A stretch of DNA of 38,935 nucleotides from Cellulomonas sp. (GTDB taxonomy: Bacteria > Actinomycetota > Actinomycetes > Actinomycetales > Cellulomonadaceae), in NCBI GenBank assembly GCA_012927595.1, contig JABBOW010000031.1:1-38935 (forward strand). Reading direction: 5' to 3'. The position numbers and the translations under genes are program-made. Below the pieces are notes generated by a model. That model did not search any database and was not told the origin of the DNA. It saw nothing but the letters and a program-made list of their open reading frames with translations. Each line of letters opens with the position of its first letter. Position 1 is the stretch's first letter. Shown one piece after another: positions 1 to 8,632 of this stretch.

Positions 1-910
1 AGAACGCCGGCAGCGCGACGAGCTGGGGCACCGACCGGGGCAGCGCTTGCGCGGCGGCGAGGATCGCGTGGTCGGGCAGGACACGTCCCGGCGAGATGTC
101 GCGTTGGCGGGCGTTCTCCTCGCGCGTCGTCCACAGCTCGCGGACGACGGCGAGCCGATGCGCGTCGTGGATCGCGTGCAGGCCGGATACCCGGCGCCAC
201 GGCTCGACCCGCGGCGTCGCCGGCGGGGCGAGCCGGACGGCTTCGAACTCCTGGGCGGCCCACTCGGCCTTACCTGCGACCGCGAGCCGCTCGGCGATGA
301 TCTCGCGCAGCTCGACGAGGACCTCGACGTCGAGGGCGGCGTAGCGCAGCCACTGCTCGGGGAGCGGCCGGGTGGACCAGTCGACCGCTGAGTGCTCCTT
401 GGCGAGACCGAGCCCGAGCAGCTCGGCAACGACCGCGGCCAGGCCGACCCGATCGAGCCCGAGCAGACGGGCGCCGAGCTCGGTGTCGAAGATGCGCGAC
501 GGGCGCAGGTTCTGCTCCAGCAGGCCCGGAAGGTCCTGGGATGCCGCGTGGAACACCCACTCGACGCCCACGAGCGCATCCGACAGCATGGTCAGGTCCG
601 GCAGGGCGATCGGGTCGATCAGTGCGGTCCCGGCGCCTTCGCGGCGGAGCTGGACGAGGTACGTGTGCTGCCCGTATCGATAGCCCGACGCGCGCTCTGC
701 GTCGACAGCGACCGGTCCCGTCCCTGCCTCGAAGGCAGCTGCGACCCGCGCCAGCTCCTCGAGCGTGTCCACCACGGGGGGGATTCCGTCAGCGGGCTCG
801 GTCAGGGGCACGACGGCGGGCACGGCATCGGTCTCGGTGGACGTAGCAGTGGCCGGGTCGAGTGCGGCGCCGTCAGCTGCGCCGTCGTCGGCCGGTCGAT
901 CGGAGAGCAT
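1..910 (-). CDS. rnd: Ribonuclease D-like 3'-5' exonuclease (HRDC domain), C-terminus cut by window edge
   Basis: The first 303 codons of an RNase D-type exonuclease, which trims the 3' ends of structured RNAs in the cytoplasm. The sequence shows a variable acidic N-terminus (about 45 residues), then the DEDD exonuclease fold: VAVDAERASG carries the first catalytic Asp/Glu pair near residue 70, HAASQDLPGL the second Asp, and LRYAALDVEVLVEL the last Tyr and Asp near residue 210. The start of an HRDC domain follows (AVVRELWTTREE, then RVLPDHAIL). The rest lies beyond position 1. The ATG at 910 is the only start that leaves the exonuclease domain complete. The gene follows a LuxR-type regulator and a DUF3000 gene on the same strand. 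Family assignment is firm; the exact RNA substrates are inferred from the family. Confidence 0.9.
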   Translation of the reverse strand, partial: MLSDRPADDGAADGAALDPATATSTETDAVPAVVPLTEPADGIPPVVDTLEELARVAAAFEAGTGPVAVDAERASGYRYGQHTYLVQLRREGAGTALIDPIALPDLTMLSDALVGVEWVFHAASQDLPGLLEQNLRPSRIFDTELGARLLGLDRVGLAAVVAELLGLGLAKEHSAVDWSTRPLPEQWLRYAALDVEVLVELREIIAERLAVAGKAEWAAQEFEAVRLAPPATPRVEPWRRVSGLHAIHDAHRLAVVRELWTTREENARQRDISPGRVLPDHAILAAAQALPRSVPQLVALPAF

Positions 911-980
911 GGAGCCCACGGTAGGCGCACCCCGGCGCCCATCGGTGCAGGCCACGCGGGGCGCGCGCGGATCGGTCGGG

Positions 981-1568
981 TCAGTCGAGCATGCCCGACC
1001 GGATGGAGATCGCGACGAGGGCTGCGCGGTCGCCGGTCCCGAGCTTGCGCGAGATGCGCGCGAGATGGCTCTTGACCGTGAGGGCCGACAGGCCGAGGTG
1101 CTCGCCGACCGCACGGTTGCTGCACCCGTCGGCGACGAGCCGGAGGACTCCGAGCTCACGTACCGTGAGGTCAGGCCGCTCGGTCGGGAACGAAGGGCCG
1201 CGTGAGCCGACAGGGATCGACGCGTGGGACTCCGAGGCGATCGCGCCGCGCAGACCTCCCGTGAGCAGTCCGACGAGCTCGGGTCGGCTCGCACGACGAG
1301 CCAGCAAGATCACTCGGCCGGTACCGCGCCGACGGAGGTTTCGCACGAGGATCTGCCCGTCGCCGTCGGCGAGGTTCGAGACGACGACGCACATCTGGCC
1401 GACCGCCCGGCGATCGGCGGGGTCGCCCGCAGCGATGCGGCTGGCGTTGGCCGAGCTCATGCCGCGCGCGCGGCTGCCCGGAGCCGGCGGGACGGCGCGC
1501 AGGGCGGTCGGACGTGCGCGCAGCCCCCCCGCGCTCACAGCTGCCTCCCCAAGGCGATCCGACGTCAT
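981..1568 (-). CDS. LuxR-type response-regulator-like transcription factor
   Basis: A 195-residue DNA-binding protein. The last 65 residues form a clear LuxR/NarL helix-turn-helix: LTVRELGVLRLVADG, then the recognition region SALTVKSHLARISRKLG. Residues 40-125 resemble a degenerate receiver domain with hydrophobic strands (MCVVVSNLA, GRVILLARR), but no convincing phosphoacceptor Asp context is visible, so it may work without phosphorylation. The length fits a NarL-type regulator with a shortened receiver. It lies between the DUF3000 gene and the RNase D gene, all on the minus strand, about 70 bases from RNase D. Targets cannot be told from the sequence. The ATG at 1568 is used; a start at the Met near residue 37 is also possible because the first 35 residues are low-complexity. 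Confidence 0.75.
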   Translation of the reverse strand: MTSDRLGEAAVSAGGLRARPTALRAVPPAPGSRARGMSSANASRIAAGDPADRRAVGQMCVVVSNLADGDGQILVRNLRRRGTGRVILLARRASRPELVGLLTGGLRGAIASESHASIPVGSRGPSFPTERPDLTVRELGVLRLVADGCSNRAVGEHLGLSALTVKSHLARISRKLGTGDRAALVAISIRSGMLD

Positions 1569-1684
1569 GCCATGGCATCGGCAGCGCCGCAGATCACCTT
1601 GAGGTCAGGATCTCTCGGTGTTCACCGCGCAGCGGGTGGAGCTGCGGCGGTGTGTGCTGGGCGACGGCCGAGGAGCCGACCCGG

Positions 1685-2269
1685 TCAGCTGCGGCGCGGG
1701 AGGGGAACGACTCCCGCCGGCAGCGGAGGGAGGCCCGCGGCCGTGCACAGCAGCTCAGCCCACGCCTGCAGGTGCGGCTCGAGGTTCTCGTCGCGAGCCG
1801 TCCAGCTCGCGCGGATCTCGAGGTCGACCTGCTCAGGGCGCCTGTCGAGCGCACCGAAGCTCTGCGACAGCACGCGCGTGATGGTCCCGCCGGCAGCGTG
1901 CGGGTCCAGACCCGACTCGGCCAGCGCGTCGACGAACCAGCTCCAGGCGACCTCGCCGAGCATCGGGTCTGAGCCGACCTCGGCCTCGAGGGACGCCCGT
2001 ACGAGGGTGACGAGCCGGAACGTCCCGTCCCAGGCCTCCTGACCGGCCGGGTCGTGCAGGACGACGAAGCGTCCGGACGCCAGGTCGTCGGCCTCGATGT
2101 CGCGGGCGTTCGCTCGAACCTCCGCGGCCAGCGCAGCGGTGTAAGGAGCGATCCGGGCGGGACCGGGCACCTCCTCGAGATGGATCTCGGGACGCAGCTG
2201 CACGTCGCGCAGCGACCGCAGCGCTCGGACGAAGGCGGGCGGTGCATCGTCGGGTCCGGCGGGGATCAC
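1685..2269 (-). CDS. DUF3000 family protein
   Basis: A 194-residue protein that I recognise as the actinobacterial DUF3000 family, whose function is not known. Visible hallmarks are an N-terminal segment PPAFVRALRSLRD, a central FRLVTLVRASLEAEVGSDP, the WSWFVDALAESG block and a C-terminal EPHLQAWAELLC. It has no membrane segment or signal peptide. It begins with GTG at 2269 and is divergent from gnd, with 137 bases between the two starts. Grouping with a LuxR-type regulator and RNase D is typical of Micrococcales genomes by my recollection. No catalytic motif is evident. Confidence 0.8.
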   Translation of the reverse strand: MIPAGPDDAPPAFVRALRSLRDVQLRPEIHLEEVPGPARIAPYTAALAAEVRANARDIEADDLASGRFVVLHDPAGQEAWDGTFRLVTLVRASLEAEVGSDPMLGEVAWSWFVDALAESGLDPHAAGGTITRVLSQSFGALDRRPEQVDLEIRASWTARDENLEPHLQAWAELLCTAAGLPPLPAGVVPLPRRS

Positions 2270-2342
2270 ACCGGCGAGCGTACGTGCGACATACGACAGT
2301 CTTGCGGTCCGGCACGCCGCGTCGTCGTGTCGCCCGCGCCGT

Positions 2343-2348
2343 TAGGCT
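2343..2348 (+). promoter_or_regulatory. Candidate -10 element upstream of gnd, with a possible leaderless mini-ORF
   Basis: TAGGCT fits the actinobacterial TANNNT -10 consensus. No good -35 is seen. The likely transcript start, 6-8 bases downstream, coincides with an ATG at 2354 that opens a nine-codon ORF (M-N-L-A-V-G-S-T-T, stop at 2381-2383). The gnd Shine-Dalgarno GAAGGAG begins eight bases after that stop. This may be coincidence in GC-rich DNA. Confidence 0.3.
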
Positions 2349-2406
2349 GACCGATGAACCTGGCCGTCGGCTCGACGACGTGAACTCGTACGAAGGAGAA
2401 CCGCTC

Positions 2407-3861
2407 ATGACCGCACCAAGCGCCCGCGCGGGAACCGCTCAGATCGGTGTGACGGGACTTGCGGTGATGGGCCGTAACCTGGCCCGCAACCTGGCGCGGC
2501 ACGGGTACACGACGGCTGTGCACAACAGGTCGTTCACGAAGACCCAGTCGCTCGTCGCGGACCATGGCGGGGAGGGCACGTTCGTGGCCTCGGAGTCGAT
2601 GGTGGACTTCGTCGCCTCGCTCGCGCGGCCCCCCACGGTCCGAAACAAGGTCAAGGCCGGCGGCCCCACGGATGCGGTGATCACCGAGCTGGTCCCGCTG
2701 CTCGACCAGGGTGACATCGTCGTCGACGCGGGCAACGCGCACTTCCCCGACACTATCCGTCGCGAGCTCGAGCTCAAGGCCCACGGCCTGCACTTCGTGG
2801 GCTCGGGCGTCTCCGGTGGCGAGGAGGGCGCTCTGCTCGGTCCGTCGATCATGCCCGGTGGATCGCGCGAGTCGTATGCGCTGCTCGGCCCGATCCTCGA
2901 GGCCATCTCGGCGAAGGTCGACGGCGTCCCGTGCTGCACGTACGTCGGACCCGATGGCGCCGGCCACTTCGTGAAGATGGTCCACAACGGCATCGAGTAC
3001 GCCGACATGCAGCTCATCGCCGAGGCGTATGACCTGCTGCGGCAGGGCCTGGGTGCCTCAGCTGCCGAGATCGCCGAGATCTTCCGGGCCTGGAACGGCG
3101 GCGAGCTTGAGTCTTTCCTCATCGAGATCACGGCCGACGTCCTCGCTCACACCGACGCCGAGACCGGGCGGGCCTTCGTCGACATCGTCCTGGACCGGGC
3201 CGAGCAGAAGGGCACCGGACGCTGGACGGTGCAGAACGCCCTCGACCTCGGCGTGCCGATCACCGGGATCGCGGAGGCGACGTTCGCGCGTGCGCTGTCC
3301 GGCTCGGTGCCGCAGCGCACGGCAGGTGTGCGGGCGCTCGAGGGCCATGCCGGGACCTGGGACGTGAAGGACCGGGACGCCTTCATCGAGGACGTGCGTC
3401 TCGCGCTGCTTGCGTCGAAGGTCGTGGCGTACTCGCAGGGCTTCGACCAGATCGCAGCCGCATCGGCGGAGTTCGGGTGGGACATCGACCGCGGCGCGAT
3501 GGCGAGGATCTGGCGCGGCGGCTGCATCATCCGCGCCCGCTTCCTCAACCGCATCACGGAGGCCTACGAGCGCGACAGCGGGCTCGCGCTGCTGCTCGCG
3601 GACGAGTACTTCGTCGAATCTGTCGGCAGGGGGGTCGGGGCGTGGCGCCGGACCGTCTCGCAGGCGGCTCTCAACGGCGTGCCCACACCCGCGTTCTCTT
3701 CGTCGCTCGCCTACTACGACGGCGTGCGTGCTCCGCGCCTGCCCGCCAACCTCATCCAGGCGCAGCGCGACTTCTTCGGCGCCCACACGTACCGGCGCAC
3801 CGACCGCGGCGGTACCTTCCACACCGAGTGGTCCGGCGACAGGACCGAGTCGCCGGCGTGA
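2407..3861 (+). CDS. gnd: 6-phosphogluconate dehydrogenase, NADP-dependent, decarboxylating
   Basis: A 484-residue cytoplasmic enzyme of the oxidative pentose phosphate pathway that converts 6-phosphogluconate to ribulose 5-phosphate and CO2 with NADP reduction. The N-terminal Rossmann motif GVTGLAVMGRNLARN (residues 11-25) is followed by the substrate-binding SGVSGGEEGA near residue 130 and the catalytic Lys block FVKMVHNGIEYADMQ near residue 190. The C-terminal helical domain includes KGTGRWT. The length is normal for the long, dimeric form. An upstream in-frame extension exists, but the ATG at 2407 is preferred because GAAGGAG lies 8 bases before it and the Rossmann strand starts directly after. 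The stop overlaps the start of the next gene (GTGA), so the two are translationally coupled. Confidence 0.95.
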   Translation: MTAPSARAGTAQIGVTGLAVMGRNLARNLARHGYTTAVHNRSFTKTQSLVADHGGEGTFVASESMVDFVASLARPPTVRNKVKAGGPTDAVITELVPLLDQGDIVVDAGNAHFPDTIRRELELKAHGLHFVGSGVSGGEEGALLGPSIMPGGSRESYALLGPILEAISAKVDGVPCCTYVGPDGAGHFVKMVHNGIEYADMQLIAEAYDLLRQGLGASAAEIAEIFRAWNGGELESFLIEITADVLAHTDAETGRAFVDIVLDRAEQKGTGRWTVQNALDLGVPITGIAEATFARALSGSVPQRTAGVRALEGHAGTWDVKDRDAFIEDVRLALLASKVVAYSQGFDQIAAASAEFGWDIDRGAMARIWRGGCIIRARFLNRITEAYERDSGLALLLADEYFVESVGRGVGAWRRTVSQAALNGVPTPAFSSSLAYYDGVRAPRLPANLIQAQRDFFGAHTYRRTDRGGTFHTEWSGDRTESPA

Positions 3862-5096
3862 ACGGGCCACTGCAACCGGTCATCCTCGGTGCGGACATCG
3901 GCGTCTACGGCCTTGCCCGGTCCTTCCACGAGGCCTACGGCGTGCGCTCGATCGTCGTCAGCGGCGCCGCGCTGGGGCCGGTCGCCAGCTCCCAGCTGAT
4001 CGACAACTCGCTCGTCTCCGACGGCCACGACCCGCGCCAGCTCGTCGACCGGCTCGTCGAGCTGGGCAAGGAGATGTCGGACCGCACGCTTGTCCTCCTG
4101 GCGAACTCCGACTGGCTGGTGCGGGTCGTCGTCCAGCACCGCGTCGAGCTCGAGGCCCACTACATCGTTCCGTTCCTCTCGGAAGAGGTCCTGGACCGAA
4201 TCTCCGACAAAGCCACTTTCGCCCAGATCGCGGTCGACCTCGGGATCAGCGTGCCGCGGACCCTCGTCCAGGACTTCTCGGGCGCGGACGACCCGGGCTG
4301 GAACGCCGCGCCGGTCGACATCGCGTACCCGTTGATTGCCAAGGCGGCCAGCAGCGCCGATTACCAGGAAGTCGAGTTCGTCGGCAAGAAGAAGGTCTTC
4401 GAGATCGCCGACGCAGCCGAGCTCGAGGCTCTGTGGGTCTCGCTCGCAGGCGCCGGGTTCCGCGGCAGGTTCGTGGTCCAAGAGCTCATCCCGGGCGATG
4501 ACACCCAGATGCGCTCGATCACCGCCTACGTGGACAGCCGTGGCGTGGCGACGTTGCTCTGCTCGGCGCACGTGCTGCTCGAGGAGCACACTCCGTCGGG
4601 TCTTGGGAACCCGGCCGCGATGATCACGACCCGTATCGACCCGATGCTTGACCAGGCGCGGTCGTTCCTCGCTGCGACGGGTTACAGGGGCTTCGCCAAC
4701 TTCGACGTCAAGGTCGACCCGCGGGACGGGTCGTTCCGCTTCCTCGAGGTCAACCCGCGCATCGGTCGCAACAACTACTACGTGACGGCCGCCGGGGCGA
4801 ACCCGACCCGCTTCCTCGTCGAAGATCGGGTCGACGGGCTCGCCGTCGAGCCCGTCGTCGTGGACCGCGAGATCCTCTACTCGATCCTGCCGCACCGGCT
4901 CCTGCTCCGGTACATCCTGGATCCGGCGCTCGCCGCGAAGGTGCGCGGGCTGATCCGTGCCCACGCCGTGGCCCATCCGCTGCAGTACCGGAACGACGCG
5001 CTGCCGCGCCGTCGTGCGTATGTCACGGCCGCGTTGCTCAACCAGGTCCGCAAGTTCCGTCGGTACTACCCCGAGGTCACGTCGACCGGGTTCTGA
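3858..5096 (+). CDS. ATP-grasp carboxylate-amine ligase-like protein
   Basis: A 412-residue ATP-grasp protein, expected to join a carboxylate to an amine through an acyl phosphate. The N-terminal pre-ATP-grasp fold starts with PVILGADIGVYGLARSF. Nucleotide-binding strands follow at PLIAKAASSADYQ and RFVVQELIPGDDTQM, and the metal-binding loop FRFLEVNPRIGRNNYY is near residues 292-307, with the Glu and Asn that hold Mg. The GTG at 3858 overlaps the gnd stop by four bases and removes a long non-homologous extension. Relatives in Gram-positive bacteria include D-aspartate ligases of peptidoglycan cross-bridges, and Cellulomonas walls usually contain ornithine bridged by D-Glu or D-Asp. A role in bridge synthesis is therefore reasonable, but it is inference. 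The C-terminus is basic (QVRKFRRYYPEV), perhaps for membrane contact. Confidence 0.7.
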   Translation: MNGPLQPVILGADIGVYGLARSFHEAYGVRSIVVSGAALGPVASSQLIDNSLVSDGHDPRQLVDRLVELGKEMSDRTLVLLANSDWLVRVVVQHRVELEAHYIVPFLSEEVLDRISDKATFAQIAVDLGISVPRTLVQDFSGADDPGWNAAPVDIAYPLIAKAASSADYQEVEFVGKKKVFEIADAAELEALWVSLAGAGFRGRFVVQELIPGDDTQMRSITAYVDSRGVATLLCSAHVLLEEHTPSGLGNPAAMITTRIDPMLDQARSFLAATGYRGFANFDVKVDPRDGSFRFLEVNPRIGRNNYYVTAAGANPTRFLVEDRVDGLAVEPVVVDREILYSILPHRLLLRYILDPALAAKVRGLIRAHAVAHPLQYRNDALPRRRAYVTAALLNQVRKFRRYYPEVTSTGF

Positions 5097-5147
5097 GGCC
5101 GACCCGACCGGCCCGGACCGCGCGTCGGGCGGACCCGGACCTCCGCG

Positions 5148-5633
5148 TCAGCCGAGCTCGCTGGTCCCCGCGTACAGGTGCAGCACCGGGACCTGGAGCA
5201 CCTCGCGGGCGCGCGACGCCCAGTCGGTGTGGAACGTGTCCTCGACCGCATGCGGGTACGTCACGACCGCAACCTCACGGATCCCGCCGGCAGCGACCGC
5301 GGCCCGCAGCGCCGGGAGGGGATTGTCCTCGACGATCGCGCCGGTGGCCGTGCGCCCCGCCTCGGTGAACGCCGCGAGGCTCTCGGCCAGCTGGTCGGCA
5401 GCTGTTGCCTTCGCCTGCGTCTGGGCCGGCTCGCGGCGGAGCACGGTGGCGAGCGCGTCGCGCAGCTCGCCCAGGCTCAGCTGGTCGACGAGCGATACGA
5501 GCAGGTTCCGCTCGGTGTCGGCGGGCACGAGGACCCGGTAGGCGAGCGTCTCGTCGGGGTGCAGCGACACCAGGTTGGCGACGTCTGCGGAAGCGAGCGT
5601 GTCCTCGGTGAGGACCAGGATCGTGTCGGTCAC
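5148..5633 (-). CDS. Small universal-stress-protein-like protein of unknown function
   Basis: A 161-residue protein with an alternating strand/helix pattern: DTILVLTED at the start, a middle region rich in Ala helices, then REVAVVTYPH and VPVLHLYAG near the end. This resembles a Usp/HUP fold, but the usual Usp ATP-binding glycine motif is missing. The GTG start at 5633 overlaps the stop of the RibD-type reductase upstream by four bases, so the two are probably co-transcribed and coupled. No catalytic residues could be assigned. It converges with the ATP-grasp gene, 51 bases away; that gap is GC-rich with no clear terminator. Confidence 0.6.
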   Translation of the reverse strand: MTDTILVLTEDTLASADVANLVSLHPDETLAYRVLVPADTERNLLVSLVDQLSLGELRDALATVLRREPAQTQAKATAADQLAESLAAFTEAGRTATGAIVEDNPLPALRAAVAAGGIREVAVVTYPHAVEDTFHTDWASRAREVLQVPVLHLYAGTSELG

Positions 5634-6454
5634 GGGGTGAGCCTAGTGCCGTCGACAGAGCTGGGCCGCGCGCCGATCAACCAGCGGGCCAGCAGCACGC
5701 CGTCGCAGTGGAGGAGGTGGGCGAGGGTTGCAGCCCGCGGCGGCGCGAGCCAGGCCTCGGCGTCCAGGATCCGCGCGGCAGGGCCTCCGACCAGCAGTGG
5801 CGTCGTCGTGAGGCACAGGTCGTCGACCGCATCGCTCCCGACGAGCTGTGCGAGCAGGTGTGGACCGCCCTCCGCGAGGACGCGCACGAGGCCGCGCGCC
5901 GCCAGCGCGGCCAGCACGCGCTCGACGTCGACCTCGGTGTCGCCGGCCTCGATGACCTGGTCGGGGCCGAGCCGTCTGCGCAGCGCCGGGAGGGCCGGGC
6001 TCGAGGACACGGTCAGGATGAGCGGGAGGTGGTCACCCGTGAGCAGCTCGGGCGGGAGGGCTCCCGAGGCGGACACGATGGCGAGCTCGAGCCGGTCGGA
6101 CTGACCACGGGCGGCCCGCGAGCCGGCGAGGGCCTCGGGCACGCTGAGAGATCGGTAGCGCTCGGCACGGGCTGTCCCGGCGCCGATCAGGACCACGTCG
6201 GCCGCAGCCCGCAGCACGTCGAACACACGGTGGTCGGGCGGGTTGTTGATCGACCCGGAGACGTGGTCGGGACCCGTGGCCCCGCCGTCGACCGAGGCGA
6301 CCATGTTGGCCCGCACCCACGCGGGGCGGGAGGCACGCGGCGCGGGATGCGCGTAGAGCGCACTGAGCGACGTCTCGGCCGGGTCGGGGCCGAGGGGACC
6401 GCGCCCCGCTGGTAGGAGGACGTCGAGGGTCGGTACCTGGCGGGGCGATGCCAT
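5630..6454 (-). CDS. Pyrimidine reductase family protein (RibD C-terminal / DHFR-like fold)
   Basis: A 274-residue protein of the RibD C-terminal reductase family, the NADPH-dependent DHFR-like fold that reduces the ribosyl side chain in riboflavin synthesis. Supporting motifs are VRANMVASVDGGA near residue 45, VLIGAGTARAERY near residue 95 and RVLAEGGPHLLAQLVGS near residue 200. No N-terminal deaminase domain is present, and no other riboflavin gene is nearby. The true substrate may therefore differ; actinobacteria often carry several such stand-alone reductases of unknown role. It starts at ATG 6454 and is coupled to the downstream Usp-like gene by an ATGA-type overlap. Family is clear; function is inferred. 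Confidence 0.8.
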   Translation of the reverse strand: MASPRQVPTLDVLLPAGRGPLGPDPAETSLSALYAHPAPRASRPAWVRANMVASVDGGATGPDHVSGSINNPPDHRVFDVLRAAADVVLIGAGTARAERYRSLSVPEALAGSRAARGQSDRLELAIVSASGALPPELLTGDHLPLILTVSSSPALPALRRRLGPDQVIEAGDTEVDVERVLAALAARGLVRVLAEGGPHLLAQLVGSDAVDDLCLTTTPLLVGGPAARILDAEAWLAPPRAATLAHLLHCDGVLLARWLIGARPSSVDGTRLTP

Positions 6455-6508
6455 GCGGGTCAGGCTAGCCGCCGGGCGCCGGCACCGCTGGTCGGCTGGG
6501 CTAGGGGG

Positions 6509-7741
6509 TCACGACGAGGCGCGGCAGGTGCCGGCAAAGGACACCGCGAGATCCACGACCGGGCCCACGACGACGACGGCGGGGGAGCGGACGGCGCGGG
6601 CCGCGGCGAGGTCGCCGATGTCCGCGAGGGTGCCGATGGTGGTGCGCTGGTCCGGCGTGGTGCCGCGCTCGACGACCGCCACCGGGGTCGAGGCCGCACG
6701 CCCGAGCTCGACCAGCCGCGCCGCGTGCTCCTTCAGCCGGGTGACCCCCATGAGCAGAACCAGCGTCCCGTCGAGGCTGGCGAGCGCGGGCCAGTCCAGC
6801 GCGGCGTCGTGCGCCGACACCACAGTCACCTGCCGGGACACGTTCCGGTGCGTGACGGGGATGCCGGCGGCCGAGGGCACCGCGAACGCGCTGGTGACAC
6901 CGGGGACGACCTCGACCTCGACGCCTGCGGCCAGGCACGCCAGCACCTCCTCGCCGCCGCGCCCGAGCACGAACGGGTCGCCACCCTTGAGCCGCACGAC
7001 CCGGTTGCCGGCCTGTGCGCGGTCCACGAGCACGGCGTTGATCTCGTCCTGGGTGATCGTGTGCGCATCCGGTGACTTTCCGGCCTCGATGATCTCGACG
7101 TCGTCGTCCAGCCCGGCGAGCAGCTCGCGCGGGGCGAGCCGGTCCACCACGACGACGTCCGCCTGCGCGAGCAGGCGTCGTCCACGGGTGGTGATCAGGC
7201 CGGGGTCGCCGGGGCCGCCGCCGACGAGGGCGACCGATCCGGCGCCGGGTCGGCGGCGACGGATCGGCAGATCACCGGTGTCGAGCAGCATCGCGACCGC
7301 CGAGCGGATCGCCGCTGCGCGTCGCGGGTCGCCCCCGGCGTTGACCGCGACAGTGACGTCCCCCGAGCGTGCGACCGCCGACGACCAGGCACTTGATGCC
7401 GCCGGGTCGCCGGTCCGGATGCACCAGGTGCGCGCAGCGTCGGCGTCCGCGACGACAGCGTCGTCCGTCGCGGCGTGGCCCGTCGCGGTGTGTACGAGCC
7501 ACGCTCCGTCGAGGTCACCGCGTTCGTAGCCGCGCGGGACGTACTCGATGCCGCCGGACCGGGCAAGCTCGGCGAGGTCGTCGCTCAGGGCGGGCGAGAC
7601 CACGCGGACCACCGCACCGGCGTCGAGCAGGTTGACGGTCCGTCGGGTGGCCACCACGCCGCCGCCGACCACGACCACACCCCGGCCGTGCAGGTCGAGC
7701 AGCACCGGGTGGCGGACCGGGCCGGCTGCGGTCTCACTCAT
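6509..7741 (-). CDS. cysG: Siroheme synthase: precorrin-2 dehydrogenase fused to uroporphyrinogen-III C-methyltransferase
   Basis: A 410-residue two-domain enzyme making the siroheme precursor. Residues 10-150 are the NAD-dependent dehydrogenase/ferrochelatase part, with GRGVVVVGGGVVATRR as dinucleotide fold. Residues 165-400 are the SAM-dependent methyltransferase, with VGGGPGDPGLIT, VRLKGGDPFVLGRGGEE and PVTHRNVS. The short middle region found in enterobacterial CysG appears reduced. It is the last gene of the sulfur operon, six bases after the permease, which fits its job: supplying siroheme to the sulfite reductase encoded first in the same operon. ATG at 7741. The domain assignment is firm. 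Confidence 0.93.
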   Translation of the reverse strand: MSETAAGPVRHPVLLDLHGRGVVVVGGGVVATRRTVNLLDAGAVVRVVSPALSDDLAELARSGGIEYVPRGYERGDLDGAWLVHTATGHAATDDAVVADADAARTWCIRTGDPAASSAWSSAVARSGDVTVAVNAGGDPRRAAAIRSAVAMLLDTGDLPIRRRRPGAGSVALVGGGPGDPGLITTRGRRLLAQADVVVVDRLAPRELLAGLDDDVEIIEAGKSPDAHTITQDEINAVLVDRAQAGNRVVRLKGGDPFVLGRGGEEVLACLAAGVEVEVVPGVTSAFAVPSAAGIPVTHRNVSRQVTVVSAHDAALDWPALASLDGTLVLLMGVTRLKEHAARLVELGRAASTPVAVVERGTTPDQRTTIGTLADIGDLAAARAVRSPAVVVVGPVVDLAVSFAGTCRASS

Positions 7742-7747
7742 CGCACG

Positions 7748-8632
7748 TCACCGCCCGCCCGGGCCGGTCAGACCACGCGCGCGCAGCACCTTCCGCTCGA
7801 GCGGACTGAAGACGGCGAGCTCGATCGCCATGCCGACCGCGAAGATCAGCAGGATGGCCGCGATGACCAGCGACATGTCATTGGTCTGGCGCCCGAGGTC
7901 GAGCAGCTGGCCCAGGCCGGTGCCGAGCCGCGGGGACGACGAGATCAGCTCCGCGGCCATCAAGGACCGCCATGCGAACGCCCAGCCCTGCTTCAGCCCG
8001 GCGAGGAAGCCCGGCAGCGCGCCCGGGAGAAGCACATAGCGGATCCGGGTCCACCCGCTTGCCCCGAGGACCTGCCCGACACGCAAGAACAGCGGAGAGA
8101 CCTGGTCGACACCGGCGAGCAGCCCGTTGACGATCGAGGGGATCGCACCGAGCAGGACAACTGTGAAGATCGCGGCGTTGCTCAGCTGGAACCAGATGAG
8201 CGCGGCCGGCACCCAGGCGACCGACGGGAGCGACTGCAGGCCTGAGACGATCGGCCCCAGTGCGCGGCGCAGCAGCGGCGCGGTCGCCAGGGTGGTGCCC
8301 AGCAGTACGCCGACAACGACCGAGATGGCGAATCCCAGCCCGCCCCGTTCCAGGCTGAGCCCGACTGCCCGCACCCCTGAGCCGTCCTGCGCCGCGACGA
8401 CGAACGCAGTCCACACGTCGGCCGGGCTCGGCAGGGCGTACGACGGCCTGAGCCCGGCGAGTGCGACCGCCTGCCACACGCCACCGAAAACCACGACGGC
8501 CGCGGCGGTCGGCCAGAAAGCGCTCCACGCAGCGCGCGTCCTGTTCGAGGCCACGGGTGTGACGAGCGAGTCGAGCGCGTCGAGGCCGGCCTCGAGGGCG
8601 CGGACGTCGCTCGGATCAGTGTCAGCGGCCAT
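7748..8632 (-). CDS. ssuC: ABC transporter permease of the sulfonate/nitrate/taurine (SsuC/TauC) family
   Basis: A 294-residue inner-membrane protein with about six hydrophobic segments, starting near AAAVVVFGGVWQAVAL (residue 50). The cytoplasmic coupling loop VGQVLGASGWTRIRYVLLPG (about residues 190-210) contacts the ATPase. The N-terminal 40 residues are hydrophilic and cytoplasmic. It forms an importer with the two preceding genes: the ATPase coding region overlaps its start by 11 bases. Placement in a sulfur-assimilation operon suggests organosulfonates as substrate, although the family also carries nitrate, taurine and thiamine precursors. The gene symbol is given by context rather than by a decisive motif. 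Confidence 0.8.
   Translation of the reverse strand: MAADTDPSDVRALEAGLDALDSLVTPVASNRTRAAWSAFWPTAAAVVVFGGVWQAVALAGLRPSYALPSPADVWTAFVVAAQDGSGVRAVGLSLERGGLGFAISVVVGVLLGTTLATAPLLRRALGPIVSGLQSLPSVAWVPAALIWFQLSNAAIFTVVLLGAIPSIVNGLLAGVDQVSPLFLRVGQVLGASGWTRIRYVLLPGALPGFLAGLKQGWAFAWRSLMAAELISSSPRLGTGLGQLLDLGRQTNDMSLVIAAILLIFAVGMAIELAVFSPLERKVLRARGLTGPGGR

Noticed and set aside
5097-5147. Terminator between the convergent ATP-grasp and Usp-like genes
   Set aside because: CCCGAC and GTCGGG can pair, but the loop is long and there is no T-run; not distinguishable from background GC pairing.
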